Positions 43,301 to 52,417 of a DNA stretch of 64,000 nt are shown here, piece by piece; positions within the stretch are counted from its first letter, which is position 1, and each line of letters opens with the position of its first letter. Origin of the DNA: Kitasatospora cineracea (GTDB taxonomy: Bacteria; Actinomycetota; Actinomycetes; Streptomycetales; Streptomycetaceae). The notes below the pieces were generated by a model, which had not been told where the DNA came from, did no database searches, and saw only the letters and a program-made list of their open reading frames with translations. Location of the stretch: positions 5,022,001 to 5,086,000 of the forward strand of contig NZ_RJVJ01000001.1 of NCBI RefSeq assembly GCF_003751605.1, given 5' to 3'. Made by a program: the position numbers and the translations under genes.

Positions 43301-46300
43301 CCGGCTGCACGGCGGGCTGCAGCGCCTCGCCGACGAGAGCGGGGCCAGCCTGTTCATGGTGCTGCACGCCGCCCTGGCCGCGCTGCTCACCCGCTGCGGC
43401 GCCGGGACCGACATCCCGATCGGCACCCCGGTCGCCGCCCGCAGCGACACCGCCCTGGATGACCTGATCGGCCACTTCGCCAACACGCTGGTGCTGCGCA
43501 CCGACACCTCCGGCGACCCGGAGTTCCGCGAGCTGCTGGCCCGGGTCAAGGCGGCGGACCTGGCCGCGTACGACCACCAGGACCTCCCGTTCGAGCTGCT
43601 GGTCGCCGAGCTGAACCCGAACCGGGACGCGGACCGGCACCCGCTGTTCCAGGTGATGCTGGCGCTGCAGAACAACGCCGACGCCGAACTGCGCCTCGAC
43701 GGGGAGGCGCTGCGGCTGGAGCTGCGGCACACCGCGACGGCGAAGTTCGACCTGCTCGTCAACGCCGTCGAGCGACACGGCGCGGACGGGCGGCCGGCGG
43801 GCATCGAGGTCCGGGTGGACTACCGCACCGACCTGTTCGACGCGGACCGCGCGGACCGGCTGGTCGCGGCCTGGCACGAACTGCTGGACACCGTCGCCGC
43901 CGACCCGGCCCGACGCCTCGGCGAACTGCCCGCGCCGCCCGCGCTCCCCGCCGCGCAGCCGGAGGCGGACGCCGGGACGCGCCGGGAGCACCTGGTGCGC
44001 GCCCAGGACGGCATCCGCGACTGCGTCGCGCTGCCCGCGCCGCCGACCGGCGCCTCGACCGACGGCTCGGCAGGGCCGGATGCCCCGGTCGTGCTGGCCG
44101 TGCCCGACCGGGACGGCGCGGCGCGCCGGGCGGCCGAAGCGGTGCGGCCGGCCCGGGTGGTCGCCGTCTCGGACCTGCCGCGCACCCCGCAGGGCACCGT
44201 GGACCTGGCGGCGCTGCGCGAACTGCCGCTGCTGGACGAGCAGTCGGCGGACGCCTGGGAGCGCGAACTCGCCGCGCTGCCCGGCGTGCTGTCCGCGACC
44301 GTCGCGCTGGAGCCGGACCGGCCGCAGCCCGGCGTGCTGCAGCTCACCACCAGCGCCGCGACCGCCGACCGCGCGCAGCCGGCCGACCGGGCACGGCAGC
44401 CGCAGCCGGCCGCCGGGCCCGCCTCGCTCAGCGTCGGCCCGCCGCTGCCCGACCCCGGCGTGGCCACCCTGGCCGAGGCGCTGCTGCGGGCCACCGGGGC
44501 CGGGCCGCAGGCCGAGGTGGTGCACGTGCGCGAGGACGGCTCGCAGGTCCGGGTCGGCTACGCGCAGATGCTCGCCCAGGCCACCCGCGTCCTGGGCGGG
44601 CTGCGCAGCCGCGGCCTGGTGCCCGGGGACGCCGTGATCCTCCAGTGCGACGACAACGAGGACTTCCTGGCCGCGCTCTGGGGCTGCATCCTGGGCGGGT
44701 TCGTCACGGTGCCGCTGACCGTGCCGCCGTCGTACGCCACCGCGTCGGCCGCCCGCGCCAAGCTGGAGGGCGTGCACGGCATGCTCGGCCGCCCCTGGGT
44801 GGTCACCTGCGCCCGGCACGAGGACGCGCTGCGCGAGGTGCTGAGCGCGGACGGGGCGGACAGCGCGGACGTTACTGGCAGGGCGGACGGTACTGGCGGG
44901 GCGGACGGTACTGGCGGCGCGGCAGCGCCGAGGGTCGTCTCCGTCGCGGCCCTGCGCACCGCCGCGGCCGACACCGACTACCACCCGGCGCAGCCCGAGG
45001 ACACCGTGCTGATGCTGCTGACCTCCGGCAGCACCGGACTGCCCAAGGCCGTCCGGCTCAGCCACCGCAACGTCCTGACCCGCTCGGCCGCCACCGCCGC
45101 GGTCAACTCGCTGACCGGCGAGGACGTCTCGCTGAACTGGATCCCGCTGGACCACGTCACCGGCGTGGTGATGTTCCACCTGCGCGACGTGTTCCTGGGC
45201 TGCCGGCAGGTGCACGCGCCCACCGCCTGGGTGCTGGCCGACCCGCTGCGCTGGCTCGACCTCGCCGACCGGCACCGCGCCACCGTCAGCTGGGCGCCCA
45301 ACTTCGCCTTCGGCCTGGTCGCCGAGCACGCGGCCGCGATGGCGGACCGCAGCTGGGACCTGTCGCCGCTGCGCCTGCTCACCAACGCCGGTGAGGTGGT
45401 GGTCGCCGCCACCGCGCGCCGCTTCCTGAAACTGCTGGCGCCGTACGGGCTGCCGCAGAGCGCGATGCACCCGGGCTGGGGGATGTCCGAGACCTCCTCG
45501 GTGGTCACCGACTCCGAGCTGCCCGCGGTCCCCACCGGGGCCGAGGGCGCGGTGGTCAGCTGCGGCCTGCCCTACCCCGGGTTCGCCATGCGGGTGGTGG
45601 ACGAGCAGGACCGGGTCGTGCCGGAGGGCACGGCCGGACGGCTGCAGGTCCGCGGCACCTCGATCACCTGCGGGTACCACGACAACCCGGAGCAGAACGC
45701 CGAGGCGTTCGACGCCGAAGGCTGGTTCGAGACCGGCGACCTGGCCTACCTGCTGGGCGGCGAACTGTTCCTGACCGGCCGGGCCAAGGACGTCATCATC
45801 ATCAACGGCGTCAACCACTACAGCCACGAGATCGAGGCGGTCGCCGAAGAACTCCCGTTCGTGGAGCGCTCGTTCACCGCCGCCTGCGCCGTGCGCAGCG
45901 ACCCGGCGGCGAGCACCGACGCACTCGCGCTCTTCGTCCACCTCGCTCCGGGACAGGACGAGGCGACGGCGCTGCGCGAGCTGCGCGGCAAGGTGACCAG
46001 GGAGACCGGGGTCAGCCCCTCCTACCTGCTGCCGGTCACGGCGGACGAGATCCCGAAGACCGAGATCGGCAAGATCCAGCGCACCCTGCTGCGCCGCCGC
46101 TTCGAGGCGGGCGAGTTCGACGGGACGATCAACCGGGTCGAACGCCTGCTCGGGACCGCGGACACCGTGCCGGACTGGTTCCTGCGCCCGGTCTGGCAGT
46201 GCACCCAGGCCGGCCCCGCCGAGCCGCGGCCGCTCGGCAGCGTGCTCGTCGTGGCCGGGGGAGCTGACGCCGGACCGGCCCGCACGCTCGCCGCGGAGCT

Positions 46301-48383
46301 GGCGGAGCAGGTGCGGGCGGACGGCGGCCTGTGCACCGTGGTGTCCTGGGCCGACGGCCCGGTCCGGCGCAGCGCCGCGGACCACGGCCTGCGCCCCGAC
46401 GCCACCGAGGACTGGAACGCACTGCTGGCACAGCTGGCGGCGGACGGGCGGGCCCCGGAGGCCGTCGTGCACCTGGGCGCCCTCGACGCGGACCGGGAGC
46501 CGACCGACCCGGCCGCCCTGCACCGGGCCCAGCGCGGCGGCGCCGACAGCCTGCTGTGCCTCGTCAAGGCACTGGCCGAGCGGGCCGAGCGGGCCGGGCA
46601 GGGCGGGCCGGCCGGGCCGCACCGCCCGGTCACCGTGCAACTGGTGACCGCCGGGGGCTGGGCGGTCCGGGAGGGCGAGCAGCCCGGGTTCGCGCACGCC
46701 ACGGCGGGCGGCCTGCTGAAGAGCCTGACGGCCGAACTACCGTGGCTGACCGGCAGTCAGGTCGACCTGGAGACGGGCAACGCGTCGGGCAACGCGTCGG
46801 GCAACGAGCTGGACGGCGCTTCGGCCCGGCTCCTGCTCGCGGAGCTGCGAACCGCCGCGACCGGTGCCGGCACCGACAGCGAGGTCGCGTTCCGCGGCGG
46901 CCGGCGCTGGGTGCGCCGACTGGCGCCGGTGGACGGGCCGCTGCCGCCGGTCCCCGCCCGGCTGCCCGGCGCACCGGACGGCTTCCAGGTGATCAGCGGT
47001 GGTCTCGGCGGGCTGTCCGGCGTGATCGCCGAGCACCTGCTGGCCACCCCGGGCGCCCGACTGCTGCTGTTGGGCCGGACCGTGCTGCCCGCGGAGGACG
47101 AGTGGGACGCGCAGATCGCGGCCGGCTCCGAGCTCGGCCGCCGGCTGGCCACCTACCGCCGGCTGCGCGAACTCGGCGAGGTCCGCTACCGGGCCACCGA
47201 CGTGACGGACGAGGCGCAGGTCCGGTCGGCTCTCGCGCAGGCGGCCGAGGACTGGGGCGTGCCGCTCGCCTCGGTCCTCCACCTGGCCGGGCGGTTCGAC
47301 CAGCGCCCGGCGGTGGAGTACACCGTCGCCGAGTGGCGGGCGGCGCTGGCCGCCAAGGTCACCGGCGGCTGGGTGCTCGCCCGGGCGGCCGCCGAGCAGC
47401 CCGGCGCGGCGTTCGTCGCGTTCTCCTCCGTCAACGGGTTCTTCGGCGGAGCGTTCAGCGGCGCCTACTCGGCCGCGAACGCCTTCCTCGACGCGCTGGC
47501 CGGGCACCAGCGGCTCGCCGGACGCGTCGACGCCCGCAGCCTGGCCTGGAGCCGCTGGGACGAGCTGGGGATGAGCCGCGGCACCGGCCTGGCCGCCCTG
47601 ACCGAGGCCCGCGGCTACCGGACAGTGCGCCCGGCCGACGGCCTGCGGAGCCTCCGGGCCGCGCTCGTCCTGGACGAGCCGCACCTGCTGATCGGCGCGG
47701 ACCGCGGTGCGCCCTGGGTGGGCAGCCGGGTGGTCGCCCCGGCCCGCCCGCTGCACCGGCTCGCGGCCGAGGTCGCGCTGGCCGGGGGCACCGACCTCGG
47801 AGCCCTGCACGCCGCCGCGGCGAGCGCGGCCGAGCGGGTCGGCGCCGGGGACCGCTGGGTGCTGCGCACGCCCGGAACGCAGTCGGCGCAGCCCCCCGGG
47901 GACGCCGGGACCGCCGGACAGGCCGGCCCGGCGTCGGCCCCGGCCCGCCGCGACCGGGACCGCGACCGGCAGCGCGCGCTGGAGCAGGAGCTGGCCGCGA
48001 TCTGGGGCCGGGTGCTCGGCACCGACCGGGTCGGCGTGCTGGACAACTTCTTCGACCTGGGCGGCAGTTCGCTGCTGCTGGCCAAGGTGCAGGCACTGGT
48101 CAACGCCCGGTTCGGCAGCGAGCTCACGGTCGTCGACCTGTTCGGCCACCCCACGGTGCGCGCGCTCGCCGCCCACCTGGCCGCCGTCGGCCGCCCGGCC
48201 GCGGAGCGGCCCGGGACCGCCGGGAGCGCCGGGAGCGCGGAGAACGGCGAGCCACCGACCACCGAGCCTCCGACCACCGAGCCTCCGACGACCCCGGGCC
48301 GCCGCGCCCGCGACCGGGCCGCCCGCCGGGCCGCCGGCCTCACCCGCCGCCCGCTCGCCACCGAAGGGAACGTACGTGTCTGA
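40308..48383 (+). CDS. Hybrid NRPS/PKS: truncated C - A(Ser) - T - C - acyl ligase - KR - T
   Basis: 2,691 aa. Residues 1-110 resemble scattered parts of a condensation domain (SVAVYLHRCTG; LSPQELTLLEEANATA) but lack HHxxxDG. A1 (about 120-625): TSGTTGRPKG near 292, YGPTEAA, TGDLVRR and NGKLDRSALP; its pocket residues read DVWHISLVDK, the serine type of EntF. T1: GGHSLSA near 681. C: HHVAGDGWS near 863. Acyl-ligase (about 1380-1960): LTSGSTGLPKAVRLSHRN near 1570, GWGMSETSS, FETGDLAYL and IGKIQRTLLR, like acyl-ligase domains of PksJ type. KR (about 1985-2500): GGLGGLSG near 2228, Ser in AFSSVNG and Tyr in AYSAANAF near 2386. T2: GGSSLLL near 2587. A TTA codon is residue 90. The likely reaction joins Ser to a second acyl unit that may be reduced at an alpha-keto carbon. 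Confidence 0.9.
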   Translation: MNRRLARHGIPQLMASVAVYLHRCTGLGEVTLGSGRSTLKPAPGLSFREVVAQLGDGQLRYTFEELLQDLELAEGDGADGPERVARLERLLESLTARPDAPVGRAGWLSPQELTLLEEANATAHPVPATTLVDLVEAQASRTPEAEAVRCAEQSLDFAGLNERADRIARLLAARGAGPGRTVAVALPRSTELVVALLGVLKSGAAYVPLDLDHPAGRLAAVLADTGPAAVLTDRAGAAVLGTAGAGPALLRLDDAAVTAELAEPTGTAPSGAEPGAGVRPRPHDAAYVIHTSGTTGRPKGVVVSHAAICNRLLWMRHAYRIDGHDRILHKTPFGFDVSVWELFLPLISGAALVCAEPGGHQDPGYLAALIRRERITTAHFVPSMLQICVQDPEPWQGTGLRRIICSGEALPTALAARAAELTGAQVHNLYGPTEAAVDVTAWAHSAADTTATVPIGHPVWNTRTHVLDAALRPVPPGATGELYVAGDQLADGYLGQPALTAQRFVADPYGPPGTLMYRTGDLVRRLPGGELEFIGRADQQIKLRGVRIEPAGIEAALLAHPQVRAAAVLLREDRPGHPYLAAYVVPDPGAEPDPGRWRAHLEESLPAAMVPGAFVALDRLPTTVNGKLDRSALPAPAAPGTGRGESPRTARQALLCELFEQVLGTPGVGPQDSFLELGGHSLSAARLSALVRAAVGVELSIRELYAHPTPAALAERLEHAPTARPPLLPGPRPAQVPLSAAQASLWFLDRLEGAAPTYNMPLVLRPRRPLDLAALRSALADLTDRHEPLRTRLTTVDGTPVQQIAAPGTVRPDLRVVDCPAAEIEAHLTAAAHHRFDLHDDTPLWAAVYGSTPGEQAVALVLHHVAGDGWSLRPLARDLSTAYAARLAGRAPDWTQPAVQYADYALWQRELLADRAPGSLTVRQIAFWKQALAGLPERTELPFARPRGSSATAGPGGRARQARQAGQAEQAGQAEQAGQVGQVGQVGQGGNRTVRLDARLHGGLQRLADESGASLFMVLHAALAALLTRCGAGTDIPIGTPVAARSDTALDDLIGHFANTLVLRTDTSGDPEFRELLARVKAADLAAYDHQDLPFELLVAELNPNRDADRHPLFQVMLALQNNADAELRLDGEALRLELRHTATAKFDLLVNAVERHGADGRPAGIEVRVDYRTDLFDADRADRLVAAWHELLDTVAADPARRLGELPAPPALPAAQPEADAGTRREHLVRAQDGIRDCVALPAPPTGASTDGSAGPDAPVVLAVPDRDGAARRAAEAVRPARVVAVSDLPRTPQGTVDLAALRELPLLDEQSADAWERELAALPGVLSATVALEPDRPQPGVLQLTTSAATADRAQPADRARQPQPAAGPASLSVGPPLPDPGVATLAEALLRATGAGPQAEVVHVREDGSQVRVGYAQMLAQATRVLGGLRSRGLVPGDAVILQCDDNEDFLAALWGCILGGFVTVPLTVPPSYATASAARAKLEGVHGMLGRPWVVTCARHEDALREVLSADGADSADVTGRADGTGGADGTGGAAAPRVVSVAALRTAAADTDYHPAQPEDTVLMLLTSGSTGLPKAVRLSHRNVLTRSAATAAVNSLTGEDVSLNWIPLDHVTGVVMFHLRDVFLGCRQVHAPTAWVLADPLRWLDLADRHRATVSWAPNFAFGLVAEHAAAMADRSWDLSPLRLLTNAGEVVVAATARRFLKLLAPYGLPQSAMHPGWGMSETSSVVTDSELPAVPTGAEGAVVSCGLPYPGFAMRVVDEQDRVVPEGTAGRLQVRGTSITCGYHDNPEQNAEAFDAEGWFETGDLAYLLGGELFLTGRAKDVIIINGVNHYSHEIEAVAEELPFVERSFTAACAVRSDPAASTDALALFVHLAPGQDEATALRELRGKVTRETGVSPSYLLPVTADEIPKTEIGKIQRTLLRRRFEAGEFDGTINRVERLLGTADTVPDWFLRPVWQCTQAGPAEPRPLGSVLVVAGGADAGPARTLAAELAEQVRADGGLCTVVSWADGPVRRSAADHGLRPDATEDWNALLAQLAADGRAPEAVVHLGALDADREPTDPAALHRAQRGGADSLLCLVKALAERAERAGQGGPAGPHRPVTVQLVTAGGWAVREGEQPGFAHATAGGLLKSLTAELPWLTGSQVDLETGNASGNASGNELDGASARLLLAELRTAATGAGTDSEVAFRGGRRWVRRLAPVDGPLPPVPARLPGAPDGFQVISGGLGGLSGVIAEHLLATPGARLLLLGRTVLPAEDEWDAQIAAGSELGRRLATYRRLRELGEVRYRATDVTDEAQVRSALAQAAEDWGVPLASVLHLAGRFDQRPAVEYTVAEWRAALAAKVTGGWVLARAAAEQPGAAFVAFSSVNGFFGGAFSGAYSAANAFLDALAGHQRLAGRVDARSLAWSRWDELGMSRGTGLAALTEARGYRTVRPADGLRSLRAALVLDEPHLLIGADRGAPWVGSRVVAPARPLHRLAAEVALAGGTDLGALHAAAASAAERVGAGDRWVLRTPGTQSAQPPGDAGTAGQAGPASAPARRDRDRDRQRALEQELAAIWGRVLGTDRVGVLDNFFDLGGSSLLLAKVQALVNARFGSELTVVDLFGHPTVRALAAHLAAVGRPAAERPGTAGSAGSAENGEPPTTEPPTTEPPTTPGRRARDRAARRAAGLTRRPLATEGNVRV
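40575..40577 (+). promoter_or_regulatory. In-frame TTA leucine codon (bldA-type control)
   Basis: Codon 90 of the NRPS is TTA in RLERLLESL, the rare codon read only by the bldA tRNA in streptomycetes. Its position near the start suits translational gating by development. Confidence 0.85.
43182..43274 (+). repeat. 9/18-bp tandem repeat inside NRPS C domain
   Basis: A GGCAGG-rich minisatellite encodes a run of Ala/Gly/Gln/Glu (AGQAEQ then VGQ units) between the two halves of the C domain. It keeps frame and adds about 30 residues not usual in the family. Confidence 0.9.
44865..44918 (+). repeat. 18-bp tandem repeat x3 in acyl-ligase domain
   Basis: Three copies of an 18-bp unit (GCGGACGGTACTGGCGGG-like) encode ADGTGG-type residues in an apparent surface loop before the ATP-binding motif. 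Confidence 0.9.
46775..46807 (+). repeat. 12-bp tandem repeat in KR structural part
   Basis: GGGCAACGCGTC repeated twice plus a partial copy, encoding GNASGNASGN. Confidence 0.9.
48252..48293 (+). repeat. 15-bp tandem repeat in C-terminal linker
   Basis: Three near copies encode PPTTE after the last carrier domain, a probable inter-protein linker or docking region. Confidence 0.9.
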
Positions 48384-51300
48384 GCACACCGTCCGCACCG
48401 AAGAGGCGGGCGACTTCGAGATCGCCGTCGTCGGCCTGGCCGCCCGGATGCCCGGCGCCGCCACCGCGGCCGAGTTCTGGAACCTGCTCGCGGAGGGCCG
48501 GGAGGCCGCCCGGACGATCAGCGACGAGGAGTTCCTGGCCGCGGGCGGTGATCCGGCCGACCTCGACGACCCCTCCCTGGTCCGCCGGGTCTCGATGGTC
48601 GACGGCTTCGACCGGTTCGACGCCGAGTTCTTCGGCTTCAGCCCGGCCGACGCCGAACTCCTCGACCCGCAGCAGCGGTTGCTGCTGGAGAGCGCCTACC
48701 ACGCGCTGGAGGACGCGGGCTACCCGGTGCTGCCCGAGGAGCAGGTGGTGGGCGTGTACGCGGGAGCGGACGACAGCCACTACTACCCGGCCCACGTCCA
48801 CCCGCTGTTCGCCGGCCGCCCCTCCTCGATCGAGGCGACGCACGCCGCGATCAGCAACTCGCTGGGCTCGCTCGCCACCCGGATCTCCTACGAACTCGGC
48901 CTGACCGGGCCCAGCATGACCGTCCAGACCACCTGTTCCACCGGGCTGGTGGCGATCCACACCGCCTGCCAGGAACTGCTCGGGCTGCGCTGCGACCTCG
49001 CGGTGGCCGCCGCCGCGAGCATCAACCCGGCCGGCCTGCTCGGCTACCGGTACGTGCCGGACGGGCCGTTCTCCCCGGACGGCCGGGTCCGCGCCTTCGA
49101 CGCGGACGCCCGGGGCACCGCCGACGGGAGCGGGGTGGGCGTGGTCGTCCTCAAGCGGCTCGCCGACGCGCTGGCCGACGGCGACCGGATCCGGGCCGTC
49201 ATCAAGGGCTCGGCGGTCAACAACGACGGCCGCCGCAAGGTGGGGTTCACCGCGCCGAGCGTCGAGGGGCAGCTGGAGGTGATCCTGGAGGCGCAGGCCG
49301 TCGCCGGGGTCGACGCGGATTCGATCGGCTACGTGGAGGCGCACGGCACCGGCACCGCGATCGGCGACCCGATCGAGGTCGCCGCGCTGACCGGGGCGTT
49401 CCGCGAGAGCACCGACCGCCGGCAGTACTGCGCGCTCGGGTCGGCGAAGACCAACATCGGCCACCTGGGCGCGGCCGCCGGGATGGCGGGCTTCATCAAG
49501 ACCGTACTGGCCCTGGAGCACCGGGCGATCCCGCCGAACCTGCACTTCGAGCGGCCGAACCCGCTGATCGACTTCGCGGCGAGCCCGTTCCGGGTGCCCA
49601 CCTCACTGGAGCCGTGGGAGTGCGACGGCGGGCCGCGCCGCGCCGCCGTCAGCGCGTTCGGCGTCGGCGGGACCAACGCGCACGTGGTGCTGGAGGAGGC
49701 CCCCGAGCCGCCGCGGCCCGAGGCCCCGAACCGCCCCGGCCCGGGACCGGCGCGGAGGACGGGCACTGGCGGGTGCTGCCGCTGTCGGCCCGCACCCCCG
49801 GCGCGCTGCGCCGGATCGGCGAGCAGCTGGCCGACCGGCTCGCCCGGGACCCCGCGCTGGCGCTCGGCGACGTGGCCCACACGCTGCGCGCCCACCGCCC
49901 CCAACTGCCCTACCGGGCCGCGGTGGTGGCCTCCCGCACCGAGGACGCCGCGCGGCTGCTGGCCGGCCCGCTGCCGTCGTCCGACCGGGTGCAGCCCGGC
50001 CGGGTGCCCCCGGTCGCGTTCCTGCTGCCCGGCGGCGGCACCCAGTACGTCGGCATGGGCGCCGACCTCTACCGGGACGTGCCGGTCTACCGCGCCGCGA
50101 TCGACGCCTGCGCCGGGATCCTGCGGCCGCACCTGGGCCACGACCTGCGCGACGACCTGTACCGGCACACCGAACCCGGCAGCGCGGAGGCCTTCCTCTC
50201 GCTGGTCGCCACCCAGTACGCGCTGGCCCGCACGCTGACGGCCCACGGCGTGCAGCCCGACGCCTTCCTCGGGCACTCGCTCGGCGAGTACACGGCGGCG
50301 TGCCTGGCCGGGGTGCTGTCACTGGAGGAGATGCTGCCGCTGGTCGCCACCCGGCTCCGGCTCATCATCGCCGCCGGCGGCGCGACCACCAGCGTGGCGC
50401 TCGGCGAGCCGGAACTGCGCGGCTACCTGACCGAGGAGCTGTCGCTGGCCGCCGTCAACGGCCCCCACGCCTGCACGGTGGCCGGCCGGACGGCCGCGGT
50501 CGCCGAACTGGAGGCCAAGCTGACCGCCGACGCCGTGACGTACCGCCGGCTGCGGATGCCGGCCGCCGCCCACTCGCTGGTGCTCGACCCGGTGCTGGAG
50601 TCCTTCGCGACCGCCCTGGACGGCGTCACGCTGCACCGGCCGCACACGCCGTACGTCACCAACGTCACCGGCGACTGGATCACCGACGACCAGGCCGTCG
50701 ACCGCCGGCACTGGATCGCCCACACCCGCCGCACCGTGCGGTTCGCCGACGGTGTCGCGCGCCTGTGGCAGCGGGACGCCCCGCTGCTGGTGGAGGTCGG
50801 CCCCGGACAGGTGCTGGGAACGCTGGCACAGACCGTGCTGGACGACCCGGCGGCGGTGGCCGTGGCGACCATGCGGCACGCCAGGGCGGAGCGCCCGGAC
50901 GGCCAGGTGCTCGCCGAGACGCTCGGGCGGCTGTGGAGCGCCGGGGTGCCGGTCGACCTGGCGGGCTGGGAGGGCGGCGGCCGCCGGGTGCCGCTGCCGG
51001 CCTACCCGTTCGAGCGCCGGCGGCACTGGATCCCCGCGGCCCGGGCGGCCGCCGCCCCGACCGCGACGACCTGCCCGACGGCCGACCGGCCAGACGAGCC
51101 GGACGAGCCGGACCAGCCCGGCCGGCCGCTGCCGGGCCGCACCCCCCGCCCGCTGCTCGCCGCCGCCTACCTCGCGCCGCGGACCGACCTGGAGCGTGCG
51201 GTGACCGCGCACTGGGAGGAGGTCCTCAAGGTGGCCGGGATCGGGATCGAGGACAACTTCTTCGACCTCGGCGGCGACTCGATGCGGGCCGTCCTGCTCA

Positions 51301-52232
51301 CCAGCCGCCTGCGCGGCGCCGGCGTGCTGGACGTCCCCGTCACCCGGCTGCTGGCCGCCCCCACGGTCCGCGCCCTGGTCGCGCAGGCCCGGCCCGCCGA
51401 CCCGGACGGCGCGTTCGCTCCCGTGCTGGCACTGCGCGCCGACGGCAGCCGCCGCCCGCTGTTCTGCGTGCACCCCAGCATCGGGACCGCCTGGTGCTAC
51501 ACCGCGCTGCTGCCCCGGCTCGGGCCCGACCAGCCGGTGTACGGGCTGCAGGCGCGCGGGCTGGACGGCCGCGAACCGGTGGCCGAGGACGCCGCCGCGA
51601 TGGTCGCGGACTGCCTCGCCCGGGTGCGCGCCGTCCAGCCGCACGGCCCGTACCGCCTGCTCGGCGGCTCCTACGGCGGCGTCGTGGCGCACGCGGTGGC
51701 CACCGAACTGCGGCGCGGGGGCGAGCAGGTGGAGCTGCTGGCGATGATGGACACCCCGCTGCCCGAGACCCTGGCGGCGCTCGCGGTGCCCGACCAGGAG
51801 GAAGCCGAGCGGCTGGTGGCGGCGATCCTCGGCGGGGACGGCTCCGGGCTGCCCGTCGGCGCCGAGGAGGCGCGGGCGATGGCCCGGGTCTTCGCCAACA
51901 ACCTGGCGGTCTCCGGCGGCTTCGCGCTCCGGGAGTTCGACGGCGAGCTGCTGTTCTTCACCGCCGCCGGCCCGGGCGCCGTCCCCGAGGGCCTGCCCGA
52001 GTCCGCGCGGGCGGCGGACGCGCAGCCGCTGGCCGAGGCCTGGCGCCGGTACGCCCCCGCGGCCGTGCGGGACCACCGACTGCCGTGCGGCCACTACGAG
52101 ATGACCCGCCCCGAACACATCGCCCGGGTCGGCGAGGTACTGGCCGCCGCGCTCGCCCGCCTCGACGGACCCCACCGCCCCGACGCCCCCCACCACTCCG
52201 ACGACCACGACAGCTCCGACCGGAAGGACTGA
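48376..52232 (+). CDS. PKS module KS-AT-ACP-TE (frameshift between KS and AT)
   Basis: Starts with GTG eight bases before the NRPS stop. KS: Cys187 in VQTTCSTGLVAIH (the TTCST form of hybrid NRPS/PKS ketosynthases), His323 in VEAHGTGTAIGDP and His363 in TNIGHLGAAAG. After about 49724 the frame shifts. One added C in the C-run at 49724-49727 gives EEAPEPPRPEAPEPPRPGT, restoring a 1,285-aa protein. AT: GHSLGE near 635; the specificity motif is AAAH at about position 733. ACP: LGGDSMRA near 969. TE: GGSYGG near 1099, MMDTPLP and CGHYEM, an NRPS-like type I thioesterase. No KR, DH or ER is present, so it leaves a beta-keto group and releases the chain. Confidence 0.88.
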
Positions 52233-52234
52233 CC

Positions 52235-52417
52235 GTGCCGAACCCCTTCGAGCCACCGGACGACCCCGCCGAGCCCTCGCACCTGGTCCTGACCAACGCC
52301 GCCGGCCGGCAGAGCCTGTGGCCGGTCTTCGCCGAGGTACCGGACGGCTGGACCGTCGGCTTCCCGGCCCACACGCACCACGCCTGCACCGCCCACCTGG
52401 AGGGAGACCCGCGATGA
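52235..52417 (+). CDS. MbtH-like NRPS accessory protein, shortened
   Basis: 60 aa. NAAGRQSLWPVFAEVPDGW matches the MbtH core (SLWP and the PxGW Trp). It lacks the C-terminal WTDxRP, ending soon after HHACTAHLEG. MbtH-like proteins bind and activate A domains. GTG start two bases after the PKS stop; its stop overlaps the next ATG (ATGA), so the four genes are translated as a unit. The product partner is probably the A1 domain of the NRPS. Confidence 0.85.
   Translation: MPNPFEPPDDPAEPSHLVLTNAAGRQSLWPVFAEVPDGWTVGFPAHTHHACTAHLEGDPR

Noticed and set aside
40575..46697. A 2,040-codon minus-strand frame opposite the NRPS
   Set aside because: It is fully antisense to motif-rich NRPS domains and lacks any family signature.
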